Below, piece after piece: positions 52,845 to 61,862 of a stretch of 64,000 bases of DNA. Location: positions 1 through 64,000 of the forward strand of contig NZ_SNZF01000018.1 in NCBI RefSeq assembly GCF_004363725.1, in the 5' to 3' direction. Source of the DNA: Aquamicrobium defluvii (GTDB lineage: Bacteria; Pseudomonadota; Alphaproteobacteria; Rhizobiales; Rhizobiaceae). The notes below the pieces were generated by a model. It searched no databases, had not been told where the DNA came from, and saw nothing but the letters and a program-made list of their open reading frames with translations. Each line of letters starts with the position of its first letter. Within the stretch, counting starts at the first letter, position 1. A program made the position numbers and the translations under genes.

Positions 52845-55800
52845 GCGGGCACCTCTGCCCGCTCAAGCAGGCGCTTTAGATTAAACTGGATCGCGGTGTG
52901 TTCGAACGCGGGCTCGTGCTCCGACAACGCCCCCCGGACATATCGCGGCTCACGGGCAAAGCCGCTGTCGATCTGGACGATGGCCAGGACGTATTTGCCC
53001 GGTTCGTGCAGCGAGGTGATGATCTCCTGCCGGGTCAACATCACCGTGTCGGCGCCGTCGATGCGGCCCTTGACCTCGATGAAGCGCAGATGCCCGGCGC
53101 GGGGATCGAGCGAAGCGATGTCGTAGCCGATCTTCTGCGCGGATACGTCGGTGGGCTCGTTGCCCAAGGCGCGCTCGGCCGCCATGACGGCCTCCATCGC
53201 GGCAAGTTCGATCGCACGGCGCGCGGCGGGGTCTTCCGCGAAATGGTTCGGCACACCCGGTGAGGTGGGGGTCTGGCGCGCGTCCAGAAGCCCGCGCGGG
53301 ATGACGACCATGCCGCCCCGCACGCGCGGGGGCTGCGATGAAATGAAACGCTCACGTTCGAGTTGATCCATGCGGCGTTTCTGACGTTCCGCCAGTTCCT
53401 CGGCCCGGCGCTGCGCGTTCTGCCAGTTGACCCGCGTCTTCTTGCCGGCCCGCTCCTCTTCCTTCAATTCGAAGGCGCGCGAGTCCCAATAGTTGATTTC
53501 CTTCTTCAGCCGCGCGCGGACTTCCCGCTCGACCTTTTCGATCTCGGGCAGGCGTCGCGCCTTGACCTCGGCGACATGGCGCTGGGCAAGCTCCACCGTT
53601 GCGAACCGGACAGCCGCTTTTTCCAGTTCGGTGGTCAGCCAGTCTTCAGCCAGGAGGTCGCTGACACTGGCAACCTCCTCGGCCGTGGCTGGTCGAAGGT
53701 TGAGGTGCGGCGCAATCCCCGCGTTGATGGTCTGGCCGGTCTTGTCGATAGCGGCGAACTGAAGCCGCTGCGAAATCACATGCGGCTTGCCGGCGCTGGT
53801 CACGCGACCGTCCTGGACCGTGTGCTCCAGCAGGAAGATCGCTGACAATGCGTCGCCCGAATCCGTGTCGTCCACAAGGATCGCGCCTTGCCGCATGATC
53901 TGCTCATACTGTTCTCGGATCAGGCTGATCACAGCTTCGAGTAGTGGGTGGCCGGGGCAGACGAAGGCGGCAACGGGCTGCTGGTTGATCTTGTCCTTTT
54001 CGAAGCAGATGCGCTCATACTGCTTCTGGATCGGTGCCCCGGTGCCGATCTGACGATCACGCTCGCGGATGCGCGCGGGCACATGGGTGATCTCCCAGCG
54101 GCCCTCCTCGCGGCGCTTGAGACGACCGCCCAGATGCTGGAACGCTTCGACGAAGAAGCTCTGGATGTGGTGCGGCTGCAGGCGCAACGCTTCTGCGCGC
54201 TCCATTTCGAGTCGCAACTCCTCGACCTTCCCCTCCGGCATGGTGTCGTTGGACAGCGCCCGGCGGCGCAACAGTTCCAGCAGATGCCCCTGATCGACGG
54301 CGCCATCGACCTGCTGGAAGAGGCGCGCCTTGACGTCTTCCTGCTCGCCATACTGGATGGCTTCGAACAGTAGATCCTTGAGCGCCGTTCCCTCGAACAG
54401 CTCGCCAAGTACATCATAGACGCGCCCGCCGAGGGCTTCGCGCGCGGCTTCCAGCTTTTCAAGCAGCCGCGCATAAACCTCGCCCTCGCGCGTGTCGGCC
54501 GCGACGAGATTCCAGAGGTGGCAAACCTCGGTCTGGCCGATGCGGTGGATGCGGCCGAACCGCTGCTCGATCTTGTTCGGATTCCACGGCAGGTCGTAGT
54601 TCACCATCAGGTGGCCGCGCTGGAGGTTCACGCCCTCGCCGGCCGCGTCGTTGGCGATCAGGACCAGCATGTCCTTGTCCTGCATGAACCGCTCGACAAC
54701 CTTGCGCCGTTCCTCGCGCGAGACGCCGCCGTGGATCACTTCCACGGCTTGCGTGTTACCGAGCCGAGCCCGCACCTTGTCGAGCAGGTAGTGCAAGGTG
54801 TCCTTGGGTTCGGTGAAGATGATCAGCTTGCGGCGATTGCCGGCGGCGTCGATCATGAGGTCGTCGTCAAGAATACGATTGAGCTGGCTCCACTTCGTGT
54901 CCACGCCCGAACGCAGCACGCCAAGTGCCATAGACTCCAGGCCCTTCAGCGTCTCAACCTCCAGTGCAAGTTGCTCGACCGTCTCGGCTGTTGTCGCGCC
55001 GGTCGAGATCAGATCCTCGAGCTCGTCTATTTCCTCCTGCCCGTATTCCTCCATGTTGCCCAGCATGTCGGTGTTGATAGTCGGCTCGTCGAAACCGGCC
55101 CGGCGGCCCTTGGCGGCAAGGCGCGCTTCGCCCAACTCGTTTTCCAGCCGTTCGCGCCGGCGCTTGAGCGACTGGTAGATGGCGGCCGGCGATGAGGCGA
55201 GACGCCGCTGCAGGATCTGCAAGGCAAAGCCGACATTGTTGCGCTTCTTCCCGTCTCCCTCGGCGAAGCGCTGCACACGGTTCATCTCGGTGCGAACATA
55301 TTCGGTGACGGCGGTGTAGAGCGCGGCTTCTCCTTCCGAGAGCTGATACTTGACCGTGCGCGCCCGCCGCTCGGGGAAGAGCGGCCGGCCATCGAACTTG
55401 AGCAGTTCCTCCTTGGTCAGCCGCCGCATCATGTCTTCGGTGTCGGCATAGTGGACGCCGTCCCGGAACCTGCCCTCGAACCGATCGCCATCGAGCAGGG
55501 CCATGAAGAGCTGGAAATCCTCTTCCTTGCCGTTGTGCGGTGTCGCCGACATGAGCAGCAGATGCCGGCAGACCTGGCCGAGCTTCTGGCCGACCTGATA
55601 GCGCCGCGTATATTTGACCTCGCCCCCGAAATAGGTGGCTGACATGCGGTGGGCTTCGTCGCAGATGATCAGGTCCCATTCACGGGCGCTCATGAGCTTC
55701 TCCTGAAGCTCCTCGTTGCGCGCCAGCACGTCGAGGCGGACGATCAGCCGATCCCGGTCGCTGAACGGATTGCCTGACCGCGAGTTCTCGATCATGTCAC

Positions 55801-56353
55801 GGGACAGGATGTCGAATTCGAGATTGAACTTCTGGCCGAGTTCGTCCTGCCACTGTTCGACCAAGCTGCCCGGCGCAACGACGAGACAGCGTTCGAGATC
55901 GCTGCGGGCGATAAGTTCCTTGATGAGCAGGCCTGCCATGATTGTCTTGCCGGCACCGGGATCGTCGGCGAGCAGGAAGCGAAGCGGCTGCCGCGGCAGC
56001 ATCTCGCCATAGACCGCCGAAATCTGGTGTGGCAGCGGATCGACGAGGCTCGTGTGGATCGCCAGATACGGGTCGAAAAAATGCGCCAGCTTGATGCGGT
56101 TGGCTTCCGTCACCAGGCGCAGCAGGGCACCATCCGCGTCGAACGACCAGGGCCGTCCGTTCTGCTCGACATCAAGACGATGCTCATCGTCTCGATAAAG
56201 GACAGCTTCAGCCACCGTGCCGTTGTGGTCGCGATAGACGACGTTGATTGCCTGATCGCCGATCCAGTCCACTGACACGACCTGCACGGGTTGGATCGAG
56301 GCAATTCCCCGCACCGATGCGCCGTTCTTGATGTCTTCAAGCCTTGCTGTCAT
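52841..56353 (-). CDS. SNF2/DEAH-type helicase with DUF3883 (Hma system helicase)
   Basis: 1170 residues. SNF2-like core: Walker A ADDPGAGKTIMAGLLIKEL near 129-147, DEAH box LIICDEAHRMSATYFGG near 229-245, SATPHNGKEEDFQLFMALLDG, and motif VI IEQRFGRIHRIGQTEVCHLWNLV. A Lys/Glu-rich coiled coil follows (EKVEREVRARLKKEINYWDSRAFELKEEERAGKK). The C-terminal DUF3883 (SLDPRAGHLRFIEVKGRIDGADTVMLTRQEI, about 1095-1150) is a PD-(D/E)xK-related domain. Helicase-DUF3883 proteins occur in DISARM, Hma and related phage defence. First enzyme gene after the WYL regulator, which stops 26 bases upstream. Confidence 0.92.
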   Translation of the reverse strand: MTARLEDIKNGASVRGIASIQPVQVVSVDWIGDQAINVVYRDHNGTVAEAVLYRDDEHRLDVEQNGRPWSFDADGALLRLVTEANRIKLAHFFDPYLAIHTSLVDPLPHQISAVYGEMLPRQPLRFLLADDPGAGKTIMAGLLIKELIARSDLERCLVVAPGSLVEQWQDELGQKFNLEFDILSRDMIENSRSGNPFSDRDRLIVRLDVLARNEELQEKLMSAREWDLIICDEAHRMSATYFGGEVKYTRRYQVGQKLGQVCRHLLLMSATPHNGKEEDFQLFMALLDGDRFEGRFRDGVHYADTEDMMRRLTKEELLKFDGRPLFPERRARTVKYQLSEGEAALYTAVTEYVRTEMNRVQRFAEGDGKKRNNVGFALQILQRRLASSPAAIYQSLKRRRERLENELGEARLAAKGRRAGFDEPTINTDMLGNMEEYGQEEIDELEDLISTGATTAETVEQLALEVETLKGLESMALGVLRSGVDTKWSQLNRILDDDLMIDAAGNRRKLIIFTEPKDTLHYLLDKVRARLGNTQAVEVIHGGVSREERRKVVERFMQDKDMLVLIANDAAGEGVNLQRGHLMVNYDLPWNPNKIEQRFGRIHRIGQTEVCHLWNLVAADTREGEVYARLLEKLEAAREALGGRVYDVLGELFEGTALKDLLFEAIQYGEQEDVKARLFQQVDGAVDQGHLLELLRRRALSNDTMPEGKVEELRLEMERAEALRLQPHHIQSFFVEAFQHLGGRLKRREEGRWEITHVPARIRERDRQIGTGAPIQKQYERICFEKDKINQQPVAAFVCPGHPLLEAVISLIREQYEQIMRQGAILVDDTDSGDALSAIFLLEHTVQDGRVTSAGKPHVISQRLQFAAIDKTGQTINAGIAPHLNLRPATAEEVASVSDLLAEDWLTTELEKAAVRFATVELAQRHVAEVKARRLPEIEKVEREVRARLKKEINYWDSRAFELKEEERAGKKTRVNWQNAQRRAEELAERQKRRMDQLERERFISSQPPRVRGGMVVIPRGLLDARQTPTSPGVPNHFAEDPAARRAIELAAMEAVMAAERALGNEPTDVSAQKIGYDIASLDPRAGHLRFIEVKGRIDGADTVMLTRQEIITSLHEPGKYVLAIVQIDSGFAREPRYVRGALSEHEPAFEHTAIQFNLKRLLERAEVPA

Positions 56354-56378
56354 CGGTCAGCACTTCCTTTCGGCACGT

Positions 56379-57242
56379 TCAAAGTCGAAGCCCCGCCTTC
56401 TCCAGGGCGGCCTCCGTCTCCTTACGATTTACTGTCACAATATGCTGCGTATAGGCACTTTGCTTCGCAGCGTCGCCAAGCAAACCAAGCCGTTTCAGCA
56501 CATAGAAAAGCATCGCGTAGCGGACGGAAAGTGCGCCGTTGCCGCGGTCCAGCCCATAGTCTTTGGCGACGACCTTCTTCTGGCTCTCGGTAAGGGCAGG
56601 GTGAGGCCCGATAACTACGTCGAAGTAGTTGTTCCAGAGCCAGTCCTGCTCACCGGCTTCGCCTGGCTCACCCTGCGAGCCGACTTCGAGGATGCGCGGC
56701 AACAAGAAGTCCTTGAACTTGTGCTCCAAGTGGCAATAGGCCCGCGCGTGCCAGCGGAAACCGTCATGACCGAAGGCATGCGGCGTGATCCGTCGCCAGA
56801 TGGGGTCCGGCCGCACCTTGTTCATCGACTGGTAGAGGACATCGATGGACACGCCCTCGCGGATGGCATCGAGAATCTTGCGCAGGACCGTGATGTCGAT
56901 GTCCCGTTTGGGGGTCAGCGCGACATCGGCGCTGGGAAGCGATGCAATCCACGACTCGCTCGCGGGGACAACGCCTTCGGCGACCGAGCGAAGCTGGGAG
57001 AGATAGGCGTAAGGGTCCGGATCGACGAAGCGTAGAACGAATTTCTCGGCGGCGACGTAGCGCTTGGCGCGGGTGTCATATTCGATGTTTCCGGGTGCGC
57101 GTTCCTGATAGAGTGTCAGGTCCTTCGACGCCTGAGGGACGGATACGCCAAAGAAATCCTTGATATCAGAACGGTTTATCGACCCCTCCCAGAACAGGCG
57201 GAACTCGATGAACTCCAGTCTTTGTTCGACGCCCCAGCGCAA
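56379..57242 (-). CDS. WYL-domain transcriptional regulator (BrxR/CapW-like), TTG start
   Basis: 287 residues from the TTG at 57242. N-terminal winged helix: RWGVEQRLEFIEFRLFWEGSINRSDIKDFFGVSVPQASKDLTLYQERAPGNIEY. The WYL part follows (MNKVRPDPIWRRITPHAFGHDGFRWHARAYCHLEHKFKDFLLPRILEV), ending in a C-terminal DNA-binding extension (WNNYFDVVIGPHPALTESQKK). BrxR/CapW proteins repress defence operons and release on a nucleic-acid signal. The TTG is preferred because AAGGG lies 7 bases upstream and a TATAGT -10 with one arm of the 57267-57301 repeat sits 25 bases upstream; a GTG at 57284 would lie inside that operator. It heads the minus-strand Hma operon and is divergent from the Qat genes. Confidence 0.88.
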   Translation of the reverse strand: MRWGVEQRLEFIEFRLFWEGSINRSDIKDFFGVSVPQASKDLTLYQERAPGNIEYDTRAKRYVAAEKFVLRFVDPDPYAYLSQLRSVAEGVVPASESWIASLPSADVALTPKRDIDITVLRKILDAIREGVSIDVLYQSMNKVRPDPIWRRITPHAFGHDGFRWHARAYCHLEHKFKDFLLPRILEVGSQGEPGEAGEQDWLWNNYFDVVIGPHPALTESQKKVVAKDYGLDRGNGALSVRYAMLFYVLKRLGLLGDAAKQSAYTQHIVTVNRKETEAALEKAGLRL

Positions 57243-57266
57243 TTTTGATCCCTTTGTGGGTTGAGA

Positions 57267-57309
57267 AACTATACTGTCATTGACGTGCGATGCGTATAGT
57301 TCATATATG
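57267..57309. promoter_or_regulatory. Inverted repeat and divergent promoters between Hma and Qat operons
   Basis: AACTATAC (57267-57274) and GTATAGTT (57294-57301) form perfect 8-bp arms 19 bases apart. Plus strand: TTGACG (57280-57285) and TATATG (57304-57309) look like a -35/-10 pair with an 18-base gap. Minus strand: TATAGT inside the left arm is a likely -10 for the WYL operon. A dimer bound to both arms would cover both promoters. Confidence 0.65.
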
Positions 57310-57346
57310 TGACATCCCAGCCGAGTCAATGAGAGGAGAGGGGGCA

Positions 57347-57583
57347 GTGGCCGACAGGTACGTTACCAAACATCCGAAGGGTTGGGCAGTGAAAGCCCCT
57401 GGAGGCGAAAGGGCGAGCAGCGTTCACGCCACGCAGCGCGCGGCCGAGCAGGCAGCAAAGCAGACGGTTCGCAATCTCGGTGGCGGCGAAGTCCGCATTC
57501 AGGGGCGTGATGGTCGCTGGCGGGATTCTGACACCGTGCCGCTGGGCAATGACCCGAACCCGCCCAAGGACAAGAAGCACTAG
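57347..57583 (+). CDS. DUF2188 small protein upstream of qatA
   Basis: 78 residues from GTG 57347 (VADRYVTKHPKGWAVKAPGGERASSVHATQRAAEQAAKQTVRNLGGGEVRIQGRDGRWRDSDTV), matching the DUF2188 pattern of a compact beta-alpha-beta-beta fold. GGAGAGGGG precedes the GTG; ATG codons at 57290 and 57329 are in frame but lie in the promoter or the binding-site sequence. The Lys-rich tail ends in DKKH. DUF2188 genes often precede defence ATPases. It is in the same direction as qatA, 42 bases before it, so it is probably co-expressed. Function is unknown. Confidence 0.8.
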   Translation: MADRYVTKHPKGWAVKAPGGERASSVHATQRAAEQAAKQTVRNLGGGEVRIQGRDGRWRDSDTVPLGNDPNPPKDKKH

Positions 57584-57625
57584 GACCGAGGCGGCATCGC
57601 CACATTTCCAGCTTGGGAGCCCACG

Positions 57626-59608
57626 ATGATCCTGACCGACAACGAGACCAAGGTCGATCTCCTCAACAATGAGGCGATCGCCGCGACGATCATCGAGCTC
57701 CTTCGCGATAGGCCGGATCAGCCGGTGACCGTTGGCGTCCATGGCGATTGGGGTGCCGGCAAGTCGAGCGTTCTGGAGATGATCGAGGCCGGTTTCGAGG
57801 GCGAAGCGAAGGTCCTGTGCCTCAAATTCAACGGCTGGCGCTTCCAAGGCTTCGAAGACGCCAAGATCGCTCTGATCGAGGGAATCGTTACTGGTTTGGT
57901 CGAAAAGCGGCCCGCCCTCACCAAGGCAGGCGAAGAGGTAAAGGCTGTTTTCCGTCGAATCGACTGGCTGAAGGTCGCGAAGAAGGCAGGTGGTCTCGCG
58001 TTTACTGCGTTCACCGGTATCCCGACACCAGAGCAAATTCAGGCTATCGTGGGGACGCTCGAAGGAATTCTTGATGATCCAGCAAAACTCGCCACCAAGG
58101 AAAATGTCGCAGCCGCCATCGACGGTGTGAAAGACTTGTTGAAGCCGGCCGGTGAAGGCGGATCGACTAACGTGCCCGAAGAGATCAACGCCTTCCGCAA
58201 GGCGTTCGACGGTCTCCTCGACAAAGCTGGCGTCGAGCAACTGGTCGTTCTAATCGACGACCTTGATCGCTGCCTTCCCGACACGGCAATCGAGACGCTC
58301 GAAGCTGTGCGCCTCTTCGTCTTCACGTCACGCACCGCGTTTGTCGTCGCCGCCGATGAAGCGATGATCGAATATGCGGTGCGCAAACATTTTCCTGACT
58401 TGCCTGACACGACTGGGCCGCAGACCTATGCCCGAAACTATCTGGAGAAGCTGATCCAGGTGCCGTTCCGCATTCCGGCTCTCGGTGACACCGAGACACG
58501 CATCTATGTGACGCTGCTGCTCGTGGGCGCAGAGCTCGGCGATGTTGATCCGGCCTTCAACAGCCTCATTGACGTCGCCCGCGAGCGGCTGAAGCGGCCA
58601 TGGACATCTGGCACGCTCGATGCTGCCACCGTTAAGACGGCGCTGGGCGACAAAGCCCCGCGAGCGAACAGCGCTCTGGCACTCAGCGATCAGATCGGGC
58701 CGATACTCGCCAGCGGGACCAAGGGGAATCCGCGTCAAATCAAACGATTCCTCAACACACTGGTCTTGAGGCAGCGAACCGCTGAAGCCCGCGGTTTCGG
58801 CGATGACGTCAAGCTTCCCGTTCTCGCCAAGCTGATGCTCGCCGAGCGGTTCCTCCCGCGCCTGTTCGACCAGATCGCCGCTGCCGCCGCTACCGCACCG
58901 GATGGCAAATGCTCCGATTTGGCGGAACTTGAAGCAACCGCAAACGGCACGGGAAACGACGAGGAAAAGGTGAAACCGGCCAAGGCAGCAACCGGCAAGG
59001 GCAATGCGGCGGATAAGGCCGCACCCAAGCCGGTGGCCCCGAAAGCAGCTGACAGTGCGCTGTTGGGCGAGTGGCTTTCGTCGCCCACCATCAAGGACTG
59101 GGCCGCGGTGCCAACCAAGATAGGCGACGAGGATCTCCGTCCCTATCTGTTCGTCGCCAAGGACCGTAAGGACTATTTCGGCGCCGCCTCTGTGCTCGGA
59201 CACCTGGCTACCGTCGTCGAGCAGCTCTTCGGCGGGAAACTCGCGGTCCAGGGTCTCGAAGGCGATCTGAAGCGCCTCGCGTCTCCCGAAGCCGCCAAGG
59301 TCTTCGAGGCGGTGCGCGGGCGTATCGTCGGCAGCGACATCTTCGAGACCGAGCCGGCCGGCGTGGACGGCCTAGCCGTCCTCGTCAAAGCTCACCCCAC
59401 TCTTCAGGGCGATCTCCTCGACTTCCTCGAAGCGCTTCCCCAAGGCCGACTGGGACCGTGGGCGTGCAGAGGATGGGAGAGCGCGCTCAAGGACGTCGAA
59501 GCCACGCAGCGATTTAATCGGCTACTCCAGATCTGGGAAAAGGATGGTGGAGCGATGCTCAAAGCTGCGGCCAATGGCGTGTTGCGCACGCGCCAAGGAG
59601 TACGCTGA
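57626..59608 (+). CDS. qatA: QatA, KAP-family P-loop ATPase
   Basis: 660 residues. KAP NTPase: Walker A GVHGDWGAGKSSVLEMIEAGF near 37-57, Walker B LVVLIDDLDRCLPDTAIETLEAVRLFVFTSRTAFVVAADEAMI near 207-250, and arginine-finger region GTKGNPRQIKRFLNTLVLRQR. The C-terminal part includes a low-complexity Lys/Ala/Pro linker (about 445-480). Unlike many KAP proteins there is no obvious transmembrane insertion. QatABCD was shown to protect E. coli against phage; the ATPase is required. It overlaps qatB by one base (TGATG). Confidence 0.92.
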   Translation: MILTDNETKVDLLNNEAIAATIIELLRDRPDQPVTVGVHGDWGAGKSSVLEMIEAGFEGEAKVLCLKFNGWRFQGFEDAKIALIEGIVTGLVEKRPALTKAGEEVKAVFRRIDWLKVAKKAGGLAFTAFTGIPTPEQIQAIVGTLEGILDDPAKLATKENVAAAIDGVKDLLKPAGEGGSTNVPEEINAFRKAFDGLLDKAGVEQLVVLIDDLDRCLPDTAIETLEAVRLFVFTSRTAFVVAADEAMIEYAVRKHFPDLPDTTGPQTYARNYLEKLIQVPFRIPALGDTETRIYVTLLLVGAELGDVDPAFNSLIDVARERLKRPWTSGTLDAATVKTALGDKAPRANSALALSDQIGPILASGTKGNPRQIKRFLNTLVLRQRTAEARGFGDDVKLPVLAKLMLAERFLPRLFDQIAAAAATAPDGKCSDLAELEATANGTGNDEEKVKPAKAATGKGNAADKAAPKPVAPKAADSALLGEWLSSPTIKDWAAVPTKIGDEDLRPYLFVAKDRKDYFGAASVLGHLATVVEQLFGGKLAVQGLEGDLKRLASPEAAKVFEAVRGRIVGSDIFETEPAGVDGLAVLVKAHPTLQGDLLDFLEALPQGRLGPWACRGWESALKDVEATQRFNRLLQIWEKDGGAMLKAAANGVLRTRQGVR

Positions 59609-60495
59609 TGGGCACGTCCAGCGCTTTCGGCGGCCAGGGCGGCGGCACGCCGCTCGTCCCGAGTTGGCTCGGCAATGAAGGTTCGCCGCCCGCCGCGCCA
59701 GACGGAGCCACACCTCCCAACGGCGGCGGCGCGCCACCTGCCCAACCGCCCGCCAGACCACCGGCACCTCCCGAAAGGCCGCCCGTTCCCCCGACGGCGG
59801 ACCCAACACGCTTCTCGGCGGCCCGTGGCAATTTCTCCCGCTTCGCCGGCTCCGGCGGAGACGATCGCAAAGCCCTCGGCCGAGCCGTATCTCATTATGT
59901 CGGATCGTCTTCGGGTGGGGCGCGAACGGCAGCAGCCCGGATGGGGTCGGCGCGCGGCGCCGGCAGCCGCCTCCTCGGCTTCCTGTCGGACGCGGCAAGG
60001 CGTGGCGCGACCGAGGCGCTCCGCGCCCTCAATCTCGGCGCGCTCGCCGGCCGGCCGATCGAGGAGATATTCCTGGGGCTGGCCGACTATGTGTGCCCGG
60101 ACGGCGGCACCATCGACGAAGGCATCGCCAGGGAGGCGTTCGTCGAGACGATTGCCGACCTGGCTGGCGCGGGGATAACTGACCTCGACAGCCTAACTCC
60201 CGACCAGATGCAGACTGTCTTCGAGCTCTATGCGACGAACGCGATCGAGGCCCGGCTCTGCAACGACATCGGTTTGAAGGCGGTGAGCCTGCCCTCCGAC
60301 AGCCGCCAAGCGGCGCGGGTCCAGGCGCAGTTGAACGATTTCATCCGGCGTGCCGTCGCCGACGCTCTGACGACGGCACGCGCGGCCGTCGCCGCACTGA
60401 CGCCCGATCGCGTACTCGCCTTCGTCGGCGGCATCTACGAGCAGGCGTTCGGCATCCTGCAAATCATGGGCGACGCCGAAGCGGAGGGAGCATGA
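59608..60495 (+). CDS. qatB: QatB
   Basis: 295 residues. The first 95 are a Gly/Pro/Ala-rich disordered segment (SSAFGGQGGGTPLVPSWLGNEG, then repeated PPAQPPARPPAPPERPP). A conserved helical region follows (TRFSAARGNFSRFAGSGGDDRKALGRAVSHYV and YVCPDGGTIDEGIAREAFVETIADLAGAG). The identity rests on this architecture and position between QatA and QatC. Its biochemical role is unknown; it may be the substrate modified by QatC, as the family is found only in this system. It overlaps both neighbours. Confidence 0.88.
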   Translation: MGTSSAFGGQGGGTPLVPSWLGNEGSPPAAPDGATPPNGGGAPPAQPPARPPAPPERPPVPPTADPTRFSAARGNFSRFAGSGGDDRKALGRAVSHYVGSSSGGARTAAARMGSARGAGSRLLGFLSDAARRGATEALRALNLGALAGRPIEEIFLGLADYVCPDGGTIDEGIAREAFVETIADLAGAGITDLDSLTPDQMQTVFELYATNAIEARLCNDIGLKAVSLPSDSRQAARVQAQLNDFIRRAVADALTTARAAVAALTPDRVLAFVGGIYEQAFGILQIMGDAEAEGA

Positions 60496-61862
60496 GACGA
60501 CACGTCATCATTGGTCGCTACGGTCTGGGCGACCGCAGCCGGTTGTCACTCGGCGACGGCGAGATCGAAACCCGCCTCGACCTGGTCGTGGGCGAACGCA
60601 CGCTCGATCACGGGATCGGCCATGCGCTGGGCGATCTGGTTCGGCTCGGCCTCTATCCAACCGAGATGGGCGTGGACGTCTTGGTTCTCGCCGCCCACGT
60701 TCACGTCGCCGACACTCGCGTGTCGCGCGATAGCGAGTCCCAGGACGGCTGGACACGGGAACTTCGCCTGATCGTGCCAGTTTCCGATCCCGATCGATGG
60801 ACGTCGGCGGCGCCGACGTTTGAGAGGATGCTGAATTTCTTGACCGGAGATCGCTGGTCGCTCGGGTTCCGGGCGCGGCCCCGTCGTTTCGCGCGAGTCG
60901 TGCCGACGGTGCCTGGCAGGCTCATCGGTCCACCCTTCAATGATTTGGCGCTCTTTTCCGGCGGACTCGACAGCTTGATCGGCGCCATCGACGCGCTCGA
61001 AGCCGGCCGCACGCCGCTCCTCATCAGTCATGCCGGCGAGGGCGCGACGAGCGACGCCCAGACCACGATCTTCGATGCGTTGAAGGCGCACTATCCGGCC
61101 AATGCTTTCCAACGCTTGCGGCTTTGGATGGCCTTCCCCGACGGCTTCATCCGTGGAACCACCGCTGAGAACACCACGCGCGGTCGTTCCTTCCTCTTCT
61201 TCGCCTTGGGCGTGTTCGCAGGCAGCGGGCTCGACGGTCCGTTCACGCTGAATGTGCCCGAGAACGGCCTGATCGCGGTCAATGTGCCGCTCGATCCTCT
61301 CCGCCTCGGCGCGCTGAGTACGCGGACCACGCACCCGTTCTACATCGCCCGCTGGAACGACGCGCTCACCGCTCTGGGCATCGCGGGCTGCATCGAGAAT
61401 CCCTATTGGGACAAGACGAAGGGCGAGATGGTGGCCGCATGCGCCAACGGGGCGCTGTTGACGCGCCTTACGCCGACGTCCTTGTCTTGCGCGTCTCCCA
61501 CCAAGGGACGCTGGCAGGGGCTCGGCACGCAGCATTGCGGATATTGCCTGCCATGCCTGATCCGCCGCGCCGCGCTTCTCAAAGGACTTGGTCCCGGCGC
61601 CGACTCGACCGTCTACACGCTCGACGACCTGGCCGCCCGCATTCTCGACACGCGCCAATCCGAGGGCGTACAGGTCCGGTCCTTTCAACTCGCGATCGAG
61701 CGGCTCCGCGCCAGGCCCGCCTTGGCACCCATCCTCATTCACAAACCCGGCCCGCTCTTCGATGAGTCTCCGACTCGCCAAGTGTCGCTGGCCGACGTCT
61801 ATCGCCGTGGCCTCGAGGAAGTGGGCGCTCTGTTGACTGGGGTGAGGACACAGCCCGGATGA
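60492..61862 (+). CDS. qatC: QatC, QueC-like PP-loop enzyme
   Basis: 456 residues. PP-loop ATP pyrophosphatase signature LFSGGLDSLIGAIDALEAG near 153-170, then LLISHAGEGATSDAQ, and a Cys cluster CGYCLPCLIRRAAL near 347-361 that parallels the zinc site of QueC. QueC makes 7-cyano-7-deazaguanine; defence QueC-like proteins are thought to install a deazapurine-type or related modification on a protein or nucleic acid. The N-terminal 120 residues are specific to QatC. Four-base overlaps with qatB and qatD. Confidence 0.9.
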   Translation: MRRHVIIGRYGLGDRSRLSLGDGEIETRLDLVVGERTLDHGIGHALGDLVRLGLYPTEMGVDVLVLAAHVHVADTRVSRDSESQDGWTRELRLIVPVSDPDRWTSAAPTFERMLNFLTGDRWSLGFRARPRRFARVVPTVPGRLIGPPFNDLALFSGGLDSLIGAIDALEAGRTPLLISHAGEGATSDAQTTIFDALKAHYPANAFQRLRLWMAFPDGFIRGTTAENTTRGRSFLFFALGVFAGSGLDGPFTLNVPENGLIAVNVPLDPLRLGALSTRTTHPFYIARWNDALTALGIAGCIENPYWDKTKGEMVAACANGALLTRLTPTSLSCASPTKGRWQGLGTQHCGYCLPCLIRRAALLKGLGPGADSTVYTLDDLAARILDTRQSEGVQVRSFQLAIERLRARPALAPILIHKPGPLFDESPTRQVSLADVYRRGLEEVGALLTGVRTQPG

